NCBI RefSeq assembly: GCF_025449335.1
Contig: NZ_CP104883.1
Span: forward strand, 1,728,501 to 1,792,500
Origin: Bartonella sp. HY328
Lineage (GTDB): Bacteria > Pseudomonadota > Alphaproteobacteria > Rhizobiales > Rhizobiaceae
Length of the DNA stretch: 64,000 bases
Direction: 5' to 3'
The first letter of the stretch is position 1. Each line of letters begins with the position of its first letter. The position numbers and the translations under genes were made by a program. A model generated the notes under the pieces. That model was not told the DNA's origin, ran no database searches, and saw nothing but the letters and a program-made list of their open reading frames with translations. Positions 28,423 to 36,879 of the stretch are shown one piece after another.

Positions 28423-28641
28423 CTAATGGGACAGAATATGATTACCGGTAATAATTGGATCAATGCCAACAATGTATTTATCTTGACTGCTGCTAGATTC
28501 TTGGTCGGCAATATAGTTGGTTTTTGCGGGTAGGGGTTGACTATAGGGTTGAACGTTATCATCTAAAACATTGTTTTTAAGGGATAAACTATCGCTTGGA
28601 AAAATGATAGCGGTAGATAATAAAATAAAGGCGAATTTCAT
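28423..28641 (-). CDS. Small exported hypothetical protein
   Basis: 72 aa from ATG 28641 (AAGGAAC upstream). A likely signal peptide (MKFAFILLSTAIIFPSDSLS) is followed by a short polar Gln/Ser-rich mature part. No family recognised. It lies just upstream of the orphan peptide-binding protein gene and could be co-transcribed with it. An extended ATG start at 28677 is possible but lacks a better ribosome site. Confidence 0.5.
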   Translation of the reverse strand: MKFAFILLSTAIIFPSDSLSLKNNVLDDNVQPYSQPLPAKTNYIADQESSSSQDKYIVGIDPIITGNHILSH

Positions 28642-28742
28642 AATTTTTACGTTCCTTATGCGTTGCCAGCAAAGCATAGCAAGCCATAAAAAAGCGTTAA
28701 TTTATCGGCAATTAACAATAAAAAGTCAGCCTAGCACGATAA

Positions 28743-28772
28743 GCCAACCCAATGTTATCATATTGGATTGGC
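28743..28772. terminator. Imperfect hairpin downstream of bcp
   Basis: GCCAA-C-CCAAT (28743-28753) pairs with ATTGG-A-TTGGC (28762-28772) with one mismatch. There is no clear T-run on the minus strand, so it is only a possible terminator for bcp. Confidence 0.35.
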
Positions 28773-28800
28773 GTGACACGTATCAGAAATTAGCGGACTT

Positions 28801-29274
28801 TTACGCAACCAAGGCCTGTGCTGCTTTCAATACCGCTTCAGCATGGCCAGTTACCTTAACTTTACGCCAGATTTCTACGATTGTACCACTGGCATCTAAA
28901 AGAAGTGTTGTACGCTCAACACCCATATATTTACGTCCATACATAGATTTTTCGACCCAAACACCATAGGCACTTAAAACTGCTTTTTCTTCATCAGCCA
29001 ATAGCTCAACGTCAAGTTGGTGCTTTTCTTTGAATTTATCATGTTTTTTAACGCTATCAGGTGAAAGCCCAAGCACACGCACACCAATATCACGAAATTG
29101 ATCAATCAGTGCGGTAAAGTCCAAAGCCTCAGTAGTGCAACCGCTCGTATCGTCCTTTGGATAAAAATAAAGCACAACCGGTTTTCCTTGCAAGTCTTTT
29201 AAAGACACTAAATCGCCATTGGCGTCTGGCAAGGTAAATTCAGGTGCTTTATCACCAATATTTAAGTCTGACAT
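28801..29274 (-). CDS. bcp: Thioredoxin-dependent peroxiredoxin (BCP/PrxQ)
   Basis: Reduces peroxides using a peroxidatic cysteine. 157 aa. The family start GDKAPEFTLPDANG and the active site DDTSGCTTEALDF are clear. The resolving Cys expected five residues after the peroxidatic Cys is Leu, so this is a one-Cys variant that must be recycled by another thiol. Single-gene unit. Confidence 0.94.
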   Translation of the reverse strand: MSDLNIGDKAPEFTLPDANGDLVSLKDLQGKPVVLYFYPKDDTSGCTTEALDFTALIDQFRDIGVRVLGLSPDSVKKHDKFKEKHQLDVELLADEEKAVLSAYGVWVEKSMYGRKYMGVERTTLLLDASGTIVEIWRKVKVTGHAEAVLKAAQALVA

Positions 29275-29482
29275 GATAATATCCTTGATTAAATAAGCTT
29301 TTATCTATCTATAGCATATTGTCGCTGTTTCAAACTAAAACATGCCATTTCCCAGTAGATATTTTAAAATTAGTTCCATAATATATCTTATGCGATTATT
29401 ATATCGATTTTAATAGATGTGGCTTTAGCGGCTTTTGCAGTTGCCTTAATTTCATGAATTAGCCCTAGCCTATTAAAAGGTT

Positions 29483-29656
29483 TTGAGGTTGAATTGTAAA
29501 GCCAAGATCGGTTGCGAAAATTACTATTATAGTCAGATGGTAAAAGGTGCGAAAGCCACCAAGCTAACTTGCCAGAAGTGCAGGAAGCGTTTAAAGAATC
29601 TTACAAGCATTGTTTTGTCGAAAGCAGCAAAACGTAATCACAAATTTTTTTGCTAA
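29483..29656 (+). CDS. Possible Cys/Lys-rich mini-protein (doubtful)
   Basis: Open frame of 57 codons from a TTG. The translation has NCKAKIGC near the start and LTCQKCRKRLKN in the middle, giving a possible four-Cys zinc site, and many Lys/Arg. There is no ATG near the start and no strong ribosome site. It could be a remnant or a genuine short gene; I cannot decide. Confidence 0.25.
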   Translation: MRLNCKAKIGCENYYYSQMVKGAKATKLTCQKCRKRLKNLTSIVLSKAAKRNHKFFC

Positions 29657-29804
29657 AATGATAAAAAGCTTTTATGTTGTTTTTGATAAAAAAAATGGCC
29701 ATGTATTGCTATCCTAGCGCATGCTTAAGCTGTGCTAATGGTAGTGTAAAGATCAAAAATGCCGATGCATATGATCTTTATGGTGTTATGGTTTAATATT
29801 ATTC

Positions 29805-29839
29805 AAACACTATGATTTATGTTTTAAATCAGAGTGTTT
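29805..29839 (+). promoter_or_regulatory. Strong hairpin upstream of trmFO
   Basis: AAACACT-A-TGATTT (29805-29818) pairs with AAATCA-G-AGTGTTT (29826-29839), one mismatch, 7-nt loop, followed by TCTTT. Terminator-like, but located about 75 bp upstream of trmFO; it may be leader structure or terminate an upstream short transcript. Confidence 0.4.
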
Positions 29840-29913
29840 TCTTTAACTCTTTAAGCGTGGTTATAAGTTTAAAGAGCTCAGTTTTATAGAGTTTGAACAT
29901 TAGAAAGATAGAT

Positions 29914-31314
29914 ATGTCAGATTTAGATAATCAGGCTTTGCATATTATTGGTGGTGGTCTTGCAGGATCTGAAGCTGCGTGGACCGCAGCCGAGGCCGGC
30001 GTAAAGGTCGTTTTGCATGAAATGCGCCCTACTCGCGAAACCGATGCTCATAAAAGTGACCATCTTGCTGAATTGGTTTGTTCAAATTCTTTCCGCTCTG
30101 ATGATAGTCAAACCAATGCCGTTGGCGTATTACACGCTGAAATGCGCCTTGCAGGTTCTTTAATTATGAGCGCAGCAGATGCTCATCAAGTTCCAGCTGG
30201 TAGTGCCTTGGCCGTTGATCGCGATGGTTTTGCTGCAGAAGTTACCAAACGGCTGTCTAATCATCCAAATATCGAAATCCGCCGTGAAGAAGTTGAAGGT
30301 CTACCACCCAAAGAATGGGGTAGCACGATTATAGCCACTGGTCCCCTCACCTCGCCTGCTCTTGCCGATGCTATTCTAGCATCGACTGATGAAGCTGCTT
30401 TGTCCTTTTTTGATGCTATTGCGCCGATCATTCATAAAGATAGCATCAATATGGATATTTGTTGGTATCAGTCGCGATATGATAAGGTAGGGCCTGGTGG
30501 CAATGGTAAGGACTATATTAATTGCCCCTTAGATAAGGACCAATATGAGGCTTTTATTGACGCTTTGATTGATGGGGAAAAGACAGAATTTCGTGATTTT
30601 GAAAATACACCCTATTTTGATGGTTGCCTTCCAATTGAAGTGATGGCAGAGCGCGGCCGCGAGACCTTGCGTCACGGCCCAATGAAACCAATGGGGCTTA
30701 CTAATTCGCATCAGCCGGATATAAAAGCCTATGGTGTTGTCCAATTGCGTCAAGATAATGCACTGGGTACGCTTTATAATATGGTAGGCTTTCAAACCAA
30801 GCTAAAATATGGGGCGCAAACGCAAATTTTCCGTATGATCCCAGGACTTGAAAATGCAGAATTTGCGCGCCTTGGTGGTTTGCATCGTAATACCTACCTG
30901 AACTCGCCGCAATTATTGGATCCCTATTTGCGCCTAAAAAGCAATTTAAACTTGCGCTTTGCTGGCCAGATTACTGGCTGCGAAGGCTATGTCGAATCTG
31001 CAGCAATTGGCTATATTGCAGGGCGTTTTGCTGCGGCTGAAAAGCTACAAAAATCGATTACTCCGCCGCCTTTAACCACCGCATTTGGTGCATTGTTAAA
31101 TCATATTACTGGCGGCCATATTTCAGTAGAAGAAGAAGGTGGAAAGCGCTCATTTCAGCCGATGAATGTAAATTTTGGTCTTTTCCCTCCAATTGATGTG
31201 CCAAAACCAGAGGGCAAAAGACTGCGCGGCAAAGAAAAGACCATCGCCAAAAAAATGGCATTAAGTGCTCGCGCTTTAGAAGATTGGAAAATTTGGTTAG
31301 AGGAAAGCAAATAA
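29914..31314 (+). CDS. trmFO: FADH2/folate-dependent tRNA m5U54 methyltransferase TrmFO
   Basis: Methylates U54 in the T-loop of tRNA, using methylene-THF as carbon donor. The Rossmann FAD motif HIIGGGLAGSEAAW opens the protein, and LHEMRPTRETDAHKSD and ELVCSNSFRSD follow; GQITGCEGYVESAAIGY is the C-terminal FAD-binding segment. Start ATG 29914 (MSDLDNQ). About 466 aa. The gph start follows 1 bp after its stop. Confidence 0.96.
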   Translation: MSDLDNQALHIIGGGLAGSEAAWTAAEAGVKVVLHEMRPTRETDAHKSDHLAELVCSNSFRSDDSQTNAVGVLHAEMRLAGSLIMSAADAHQVPAGSALAVDRDGFAAEVTKRLSNHPNIEIRREEVEGLPPKEWGSTIIATGPLTSPALADAILASTDEAALSFFDAIAPIIHKDSINMDICWYQSRYDKVGPGGNGKDYINCPLDKDQYEAFIDALIDGEKTEFRDFENTPYFDGCLPIEVMAERGRETLRHGPMKPMGLTNSHQPDIKAYGVVQLRQDNALGTLYNMVGFQTKLKYGAQTQIFRMIPGLENAEFARLGGLHRNTYLNSPQLLDPYLRLKSNLNLRFAGQITGCEGYVESAAIGYIAGRFAAAEKLQKSITPPPLTTAFGALLNHITGGHISVEEEGGKRSFQPMNVNFGLFPPIDVPKPEGKRLRGKEKTIAKKMALSARALEDWKIWLEESK

Positions 31315-31315
31315 A

Positions 31316-31993
31316 ATGGCTAAACCTATTATAGTATTCGATCTTGATGGAACCCTTGCCCAAACAGCTATTGATTTGTTGGATAGCTTAAATTTTTGTT
31401 TACAAGAAAAAGGCTACAAAACAGCGGATTTAGATGATTTGCACCAGTTTTTGGGGCAAGGTGGTCGCATTATGATCGAACGCGCCTTAAGCGATCAAAA
31501 CATCACTTTTGATGATGCCATGCTTGATGAAATGGTAGCAATATTTTTAAAGCATTATAAGGCACATATTCCGGGGAAAACAACTTATTTCCCTGGCGCT
31601 AAAGAGGCTGTTAAACGCTTTGAAGAAGCTGGCTTTTTAACTGCAATTTGTACAAATAAATTTATAGATGCTGCAAGACGCATCATCAATGCAATCGATC
31701 CACAAAACCAATATAGCGCAATATGTGGTGGTGATAGTTTTGCATGGCGTAAACCCGATGGCCGCCATATCTTATCAACCATAGAAGTCGCTGCTGGTGA
31801 TCCAAAACAAGCTGTTATGATTGGCGATAGTGCCGCAGACATAAATGCTGCGAAATCAGCTGGCATTCCTGTTATTGCTGTTGATTTTGGCTACACCAAT
31901 ATACCTGTCTCCCAGCTTGCGCCTAATCACATTATTAGCCACTTTGACGAACTTACCCCCGAATTGGTAAATAGTATTTTAGCAAAGCAGTAA
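31316..31993 (+). CDS. gph: HAD-superfamily phosphatase, probable phosphoglycolate phosphatase
   Basis: 225 aa HAD hydrolase. Motif I FDLDGTLAQT, motif II CTNK, motif III lysine in WRKPDGRH, motif IV MIGDSAADINAAKSAG. The cap between residues 15 and 90 fits the Gph branch, removing phosphoglycolate that arises from DNA repair and oxygenation. Immediately after trmFO, co-transcribed; converges with dusA. Confidence 0.85.
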   Translation: MAKPIIVFDLDGTLAQTAIDLLDSLNFCLQEKGYKTADLDDLHQFLGQGGRIMIERALSDQNITFDDAMLDEMVAIFLKHYKAHIPGKTTYFPGAKEAVKRFEEAGFLTAICTNKFIDAARRIINAIDPQNQYSAICGGDSFAWRKPDGRHILSTIEVAAGDPKQAVMIGDSAADINAAKSAGIPVIAVDFGYTNIPVSQLAPNHIISHFDELTPELVNSILAKQ

Positions 31994-32004
31994 AATAATA
32001 TTTT

Positions 32005-32034
32005 ACCGGTTCAAAAATATTAATTTGAACCGGT
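32005..32034. terminator. Hairpin shared by gph and the 3' end of dusA
   Basis: ACCGGTTCAAA (32005-32015) pairs perfectly with TTTGAACCGGT (32024-32034), loop 8 nt. The right arm lies within the last codons of dusA, so the coding end doubles as a terminator arm. T/A runs are short. Confidence 0.7.
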
Positions 32035-33078
32035 ATCCTCGCTCTCACCGTCTTTGCTTTCTTGCTTGCCGCTTACATCTACTGCGGCAAAAGCTTTTCT
32101 AATGACGCTCGATGTTGCATCATAATTGGTTGCATCGGTTGACAATATTTGCCGCCAGCGCCTTGCACCTGGAAAGCCATGAAATAATCCCACCATATGC
32201 TTGCTTATATGCGATAAACGCCCCCCTGCCCGAATATGGGCATCGGTATAAATACACATTGATTCTATTATGCTTTCAAAGTCAATTTCACGATAGGTTT
32301 CATCATAAACAACATAATCAACATGGCTTAATTGCGCAGGATTTTGATAAGCAGCGCGCCCAACCATAACGCCATCAACATAATGCAAGTGGTTTGTAGC
32401 TTCTTCAATGCTAGCAATACCACCATTTATACCAATAAATACGTTAGGATATTTGTTTTTCAAACGATAAACGCGCCCATAATCAAGCGGTGGCACATCG
32501 CGGTTTTCCTTGGGGGAAAGCCCTTTTAGCCAAGCTTTTCGCGCATGAACCCAAAACGCGTCACAGCCAGCAGCAATAGAAAGACGTGCGATATCATTGA
32601 GCGCGGTTTCAGTATCTTGTTCATCAACACCAATGCGGCATTTGACGGTAACTGGAATGGAAACGACGTGTTTCATTGCTGCAACAGCAGTAGCAACAAT
32701 GTCGGGTGACTGCATAAGGCATGCCCCAAAAGTGCCCGATTGCACACGGTCGGATGGGCAGCCTACATTGAGATTAATTTCATCATAACCAAAATCTTCA
32801 CCAATTTTTGCCGCCAATGCCAATTTTTGTGGATCGCTTCCGCCGAGCTGTAACGCAATGGGATGCTCAATACCGCTAAAGCCAAGCAAACGTTCCTTAG
32901 GCCCATGAATAGCTGCGTCAGCCACCACCATTTCACTATATAGCAGCGCATTGGCACTTAATTGACGATGGAAAAATCGACAATGGCGGTCTGTCCAATC
33001 AAGCATAGGCGCAACTGCAAACGTTTTTACAAATGGTCGCTTATAAAGTGTCATAACAATCAACTGCATCTGGGACAT
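32020..33078 (-). CDS. dusA: tRNA-dihydrouridine(20/20a) synthase DusA
   Basis: Flavoenzyme reducing uridines 20/20a of the D-loop. VAPMLDWTDRHCRFF at the N-terminus, NLNVGCPSDRVQSG with the catalytic Cys, VKCRIGVDEQD and INGGI are DusA hallmarks. 352 aa, with a non-conserved polar tail of about 15 residues. Three in-frame ATGs lie within the first nine codons; the true start is not decided. Convergent with gph. Confidence 0.93.
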   Translation of the reverse strand: MSQMQLIVMTLYKRPFVKTFAVAPMLDWTDRHCRFFHRQLSANALLYSEMVVADAAIHGPKERLLGFSGIEHPIALQLGGSDPQKLALAAKIGEDFGYDEINLNVGCPSDRVQSGTFGACLMQSPDIVATAVAAMKHVVSIPVTVKCRIGVDEQDTETALNDIARLSIAAGCDAFWVHARKAWLKGLSPKENRDVPPLDYGRVYRLKNKYPNVFIGINGGIASIEEATNHLHYVDGVMVGRAAYQNPAQLSHVDYVVYDETYREIDFESIIESMCIYTDAHIRAGGRLSHISKHMVGLFHGFPGARRWRQILSTDATNYDATSSVIRKAFAAVDVSGKQESKDGESEDTGSN

Positions 33079-33322
33079 TAAAAAGGTTAGCTTTATAGCT
33101 TACCATTTTAAATGTACAAAATTAGGGAAAATAGATATTCATCTCATATATTCGACAAAGATGGATATCTTATGAAGATATTTAATGTTTGATAAAACGA
33201 GCACAGCATTTGCTAGTCTTATTAAAACAGCTTCACAGTTTCGGCAAATTCATATATAGGCCATGTGATATATGATTGATAGCTCTGATTTATGCAAGAG
33301 TTATTGATAATAAGAATTGAAT

Positions 33323-33353
33323 TCCGGTCGCAGCCTACCCGGTTAAAACAAGG
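33323..33353 (+). promoter_or_regulatory. preQ1-I riboswitch upstream of queC
   Basis: CCGG (33324-33327) and CCGG (33339-33342) form P1. The loop GTCGCAG..CCTAC carries the C (33338) that would recognise preQ1, and the A-rich tail GTTAAAACAAGG can fold back on the loop as a pseudoknot. Sequence and spacing closely follow the small class I aptamers. The AAGGA of the tail is also the queC ribosome site, 6 nt before ATG, so control should be translational: preQ1 hides the Shine-Dalgarno sequence. Confidence 0.85.
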
Positions 33354-33360
33354 ACAAATT

Positions 33361-34050
33361 ATGAAAACCTATCTCATCTGCTCTGGCGGTCTCGATTCTG
33401 TGTCTTTAGCTTATATTTTAGCTGAACGCGGAGACCTTCATGGTATTCTTTCATTCAACTATGCGCAAAGACATAAAAAAGAACTGTACTTTGCAAAATT
33501 ATGTGCAGACAAACTTGGTGTACCCTTTGATTTAATCGATATTTCATCAATTGGCCAAGCTATGTCCAATACCGCACTTACTGGTGATATTAGCGTTCCA
33601 GATGGTCATTATGCTGAAGAAAGCATGAAAATAACCGTCGTACCCAACCGTAATGCTATTTTTTTAAGCATTGCTTTTGGCTTAGCAAGTGCCAAAGGTG
33701 CAAATCAAGTGGCATTAGCTGTGCATGGCGGCGATCATTTTATCTATCCCGATTGCCGGCCAGATTTTATCAATAGTTTTGCTATAATGGAAAATTATTC
33801 GCTTGAGGGCAGTGTTGGCCTTTACGCTCCTTTTGTACAAAAGACCAAGGCAGATATTGTTTCACTTGGCAAAGAAGTAAACACGCCTTTTATTGAAACG
33901 TGGTCTTGCTATAAAGGGATGGAGCTACATTGCGGCCGTTGTGGTACCTGTGTTGAGCGGCGCGAAGCGTTTTATTGTGCAGGCGTTGAAGACCCTACCC
34001 TTTATCTTGATGATAATTTTTGGAAAACCCAAATTGAATTGGGACATTAA
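33361..34050 (+). CDS. queC: 7-cyano-7-deazaguanine synthase QueC
   Basis: Makes preQ0 from carboxydeazaguanine with ATP and ammonia in queuosine synthesis. PP-loop CSGGLDSVSLAY, SFNYAQRHKKEL, VPNRNAIFLSIA, and the C-terminal zinc motif ELHCGRCGTC. Start ATG 33361 is fixed by the AAGGA of the preQ1 riboswitch; an upstream in-frame ATG at 33292 would place the aptamer inside the coding region. 229 aa. queF follows. Confidence 0.95.
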   Translation: MKTYLICSGGLDSVSLAYILAERGDLHGILSFNYAQRHKKELYFAKLCADKLGVPFDLIDISSIGQAMSNTALTGDISVPDGHYAEESMKITVVPNRNAIFLSIAFGLASAKGANQVALAVHGGDHFIYPDCRPDFINSFAIMENYSLEGSVGLYAPFVQKTKADIVSLGKEVNTPFIETWSCYKGMELHCGRCGTCVERREAFYCAGVEDPTLYLDDNFWKTQIELGH

Positions 34051-34125
34051 AATTGGCCAAAGCCACTTTTATTTCAATTATGAAACCAAATTACATAGAT
34101 AAGCAAATTTTGCTTGGAGAATTTC

Positions 34126-34593
34126 ATGACGAGTACAACTAATATTTATCAAGGCCTAACCCAACTTGGAGGCGACAATAGTCTACCAACTTCACCAGAA
34201 GTGGCAATTTTAGAAAAAGTTGCAAACCCCCAGGCTGATATTTCTTATAATGTTCGCTTCACAATTCCGGAATTTACCTCCCTTTGCCCAATAACTGGCC
34301 AACCCGATTTTGCCCATATTGTGATTGATTATGTTCCAGATCAATGGTTGGTTGAAAGCAAATCTTTAAAATTATTTTTGGGGTCCTTCCGCAATCATGG
34401 TGCTTTTCACGAGGATTGCACTATTCACATCGCAAGGCGTTTGGTTGATCTTTTAGCGCCAAAATGGTTGCGTATTGGCGGCTATTGGTATCCACGTGGC
34501 GGAATTCCAATTGATGTATTTTGGCAAACGGGCAACTCGCCTGATGGCGTCTGGATTCCCGATCAAGGCGTGCCATCTTATCGCGGACGTTAA
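34126..34593 (+). CDS. queF: NADPH-dependent 7-cyano-7-deazaguanine reductase QueF
   Basis: Reduces preQ0 to preQ1. Type I (short) enzyme of 155 aa. FTSLCPITGQPDFA holds the catalytic Cys, VESKSLKLFLGSFRNH the QueF motif for NADPH binding. Start ATG 34126 with GGAG upstream. 75 bp after queC; both would be shut down by preQ1 if co-transcribed. queD and queE are not in this window. Confidence 0.95.
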   Translation: MTSTTNIYQGLTQLGGDNSLPTSPEVAILEKVANPQADISYNVRFTIPEFTSLCPITGQPDFAHIVIDYVPDQWLVESKSLKLFLGSFRNHGAFHEDCTIHIARRLVDLLAPKWLRIGGYWYPRGGIPIDVFWQTGNSPDGVWIPDQGVPSYRGR

Positions 34594-34709
34594 GCACCGC
34601 GCTATTTTTTTGGTGTGGTTAACAATTTGCGATAAAAATCGTCATACAAGATACATATTAATGCTCTACTTTGCTAAATATGAGAATTTCCAGATAAATT
34701 ATCATTGAC

Positions 34710-34747
34710 AGCTTGCTTTTTAGTCTCACCTCCTATAAAGGCAAGCT
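34710..34747 (+). promoter_or_regulatory. Stem-loop in the rpsB leader
   Basis: AGCTTGC (34710-34716) pairs with GCAAGCT (34741-34747); TTT and AAA extend the stem around a bulge. A leader position about 105 bp upstream of rpsB suggests autoregulation by S2, but this is inference. Confidence 0.35.
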
Positions 34748-34850
34748 ATTCCACACACGAGATAAGGGCCATACCAATATTAAAGTGGGTCCGCCGGTGG
34801 CAGTTTTGCCTCATTTCGTGAAGGTATAACCGGAAACTAAGGAAATTAAA

Positions 34851-35621
34851 ATGGCAGTGCCTGATTTTTCAATGCGCCAGTTGCTTGAAGCTGGTGTTCA
34901 CTTTGGTCACCAAACACATCGTTGGAATCCAAAGATGGCTCCCTATATTTATGGTGAGCGTAATAATGTTCATATTATCGACCTTTCACAGACTGTACCT
35001 ATGTTGCACCGCGCTTTGCAGGTGATTTCAGATACAGTTGCTCGTGGCGGCCGTGTTCTTTTCGTTGGTACAAAGCGTCAGGCTTCGGAAATTATTGCTG
35101 ATGCTGCTGATCGTTCTGCGCAGTATTATGTTAATGCTCGCTGGCTTGGTGGTATGCTCACCAACTGGAAAACAATTTCTAATTCAATTCAGCGTCTTCG
35201 CAAATTGGATGAAATTTTGGCCAATGAAGGTCAAGGCTTCACCAAGAAAGAACGCTTGAACCTTGAACGTGAGCGTGAAAAATTGGATCGCGCTCTTGGT
35301 GGTATCAAGGATATGGGTTCTGTTCCTGACTTGATGTTCATCATCGACACCAATAAGGAAGCTATTGCTATTCAAGAAGCAAAGCGTCTTGGCATTCCTG
35401 TAATCGCTGTTGTTGATACCAATTGTGATCCAGATAATATTGATTATCCAATTCCTGGTAACGATGACGCAGCGCGCGCAATTTCGCTTTATTGCGACCT
35501 CGTTGCTCGTGCAGCTCTTGACGGTATTGCTCGTCAGCATGGCGCAAGCGGTATTGATATTGGTGCGCAGGTTGATGCACCAGTTGAGTCGATCGTTGAA
35601 GAAGCTGTAGCTTCTAACTAA
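34851..35621 (+). CDS. rpsB: 30S ribosomal protein S2
   Basis: Component of the 30S head/body junction. 256 aa. MRQLLEAGVHFGHQTHRWNPKM, the VLFVGTKRQAS segment, and VNARWLGGMLTNWKT are invariant S2 blocks; IPGNDDAARAISLYC follows. Operon with tsf, as nearly everywhere in bacteria. AAGGAAATTAAA precedes the ATG. Confidence 0.98.
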   Translation: MAVPDFSMRQLLEAGVHFGHQTHRWNPKMAPYIYGERNNVHIIDLSQTVPMLHRALQVISDTVARGGRVLFVGTKRQASEIIADAADRSAQYYVNARWLGGMLTNWKTISNSIQRLRKLDEILANEGQGFTKKERLNLEREREKLDRALGGIKDMGSVPDLMFIIDTNKEAIAIQEAKRLGIPVIAVVDTNCDPDNIDYPIPGNDDAARAISLYCDLVARAALDGIARQHGASGIDIGAQVDAPVESIVEEAVASN

Positions 35622-35733
35622 GAAAACAAATATCAGCCCATAAGGCTAGTATTTGAAACTGAAATTATTAGCAGGCGTGCGTGAGCCGAAAGGTCATCAA
35701 GCACGCTTCGCTATTTTTAACAAAGAGGCTAAA

Positions 35734-36657
35734 ATGAGCATTTCCGCATCTCAAGTTAAAGAACTTCGCGAATTAACCGGCGCCGGCATGATGGATTGTA
35801 AAGCCGCACTTGCTGCAACTGATGGCGACATGGAAGCAGCCGTTGATTGGCTTCGCGCTAAGGGTATCGCTAAGGCTGATAAAAAGGCTGGCCGTACAGC
35901 TGCTGAAGGTTTGATTGGTCTTGCATCCAATGGCAATACTGCTGTTTTGGTTGAAGTAAACTCTGAAACTGACTTTGTTGCACGTAACGATGCATTTCAG
36001 GCACTTGTAAATGGAGTGGCCCAAGCTGCTCTTACAACTGATGGTTCAGTTGAAGCTGTTGCTGATGCAAGCTATCCTGGTTCAAGCAAAACTGTTGCAG
36101 ACACTATTAAGGATTCAATCGCAACCATCGGCGAAAACATGAATTTGCGCCGCGTTGCTAAGCTTTCCGTTGATAAGGGCGTTGTTGCAACCTATATCCA
36201 TAATGCTGTTGCTGATGGTCTTGGTAAATTGGGTGTTCTCGTTGCTATTGAAACCGATGGCGACGCAACTAAAGCACAGGCTGTTGGCCGCCAGATTGCT
36301 ATGCATATTGCTGCAACCAATCCACTTGCTTTAACTTCAGAAGAAGTTGATGCTGGTGCTATTGAGCGTGAAAAATCAGTATTTTCTGAGCAAGCTCGTC
36401 AATCAGGCAAGCCAGAAAACATCATCGAAAAGATGGTTGAAGGTCGTATGCGTAAGTTCTTTGAAGAAGTTGTTCTTCTTTCACAGGCTTTTGTTATCAA
36501 TCCTGACATCACCGTTGAAGCAGCATTAAAAGAAGCTGAAAAAGAAATTGGCGCACCAGTTAAGCTTGTAAGCTATGTTCGCTTTGCTCTTGGTGATGGC
36601 ATTGAAAAAGAAGAAACAGACTTTGCTGCTGAAGTTGCAGCTGTTGCAAAAAGCTAA
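35734..36657 (+). CDS. tsf: Translation elongation factor Ts
   Basis: Guanine-nucleotide exchange factor for EF-Tu. 307 aa. The N-terminal UBA-like VKELRELTGAGMMDCKAAL, then KGIAKADKKAGRTAAEGLIG and VEVNSETDFVARND are diagnostic. ATG 35734 with AGAGG upstream is the family start; an upstream in-frame ATG at 35653 adds 27 unrelated residues. Last gene of rpsB-tsf. Confidence 0.98.
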   Translation: MSISASQVKELRELTGAGMMDCKAALAATDGDMEAAVDWLRAKGIAKADKKAGRTAAEGLIGLASNGNTAVLVEVNSETDFVARNDAFQALVNGVAQAALTTDGSVEAVADASYPGSSKTVADTIKDSIATIGENMNLRRVAKLSVDKGVVATYIHNAVADGLGKLGVLVAIETDGDATKAQAVGRQIAMHIAATNPLALTSEEVDAGAIEREKSVFSEQARQSGKPENIIEKMVEGRMRKFFEEVVLLSQAFVINPDITVEAALKEAEKEIGAPVKLVSYVRFALGDGIEKEETDFAAEVAAVAKS

Positions 36658-36698
36658 TTGGCTTAAAGCATATAGTCGTTTTTATGTAGAAATGATTA

Positions 36699-36733
36699 AG
36701 CGGAGCAAGTTTGAAACTTGCTCCGCTTTTTTA
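36699..36733 (+). terminator. Terminator after tsf
   Basis: AGCGGAGCAAGT (36699-36710) pairs with ACTTGCTCCGCT (36716-36727), 5-nt loop, followed by a T-run. Confidence 0.93.
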
Positions 36734-36879
36734 TTGCTGCTGAAAAAGCACAAAAATTTCATTGGCGATTGATCCTAAATTAGCCCTATTTTTATCATTA
36801 ATTAGTTGCCAAGATCCAATTTAAATTATGTCTTGCAAAGAATTTTAAAAAAGACAATGAACATTGTAGGTTTTTATAA

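Larger units (their letters stand above)
29275..29913. other. Intergenic region with hairpins and a possible Cys-rich mini-gene
   Basis: About 640 bp between divergent bcp and trmFO. It holds an open frame at 29483-29656 and a hairpin at 29805-29839 (listed separately). A shorter repeat, AAAGATCA near 29752 with TGATCTTT near 29772, is also visible. Nothing else is recognisable. Confidence 0.5.
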
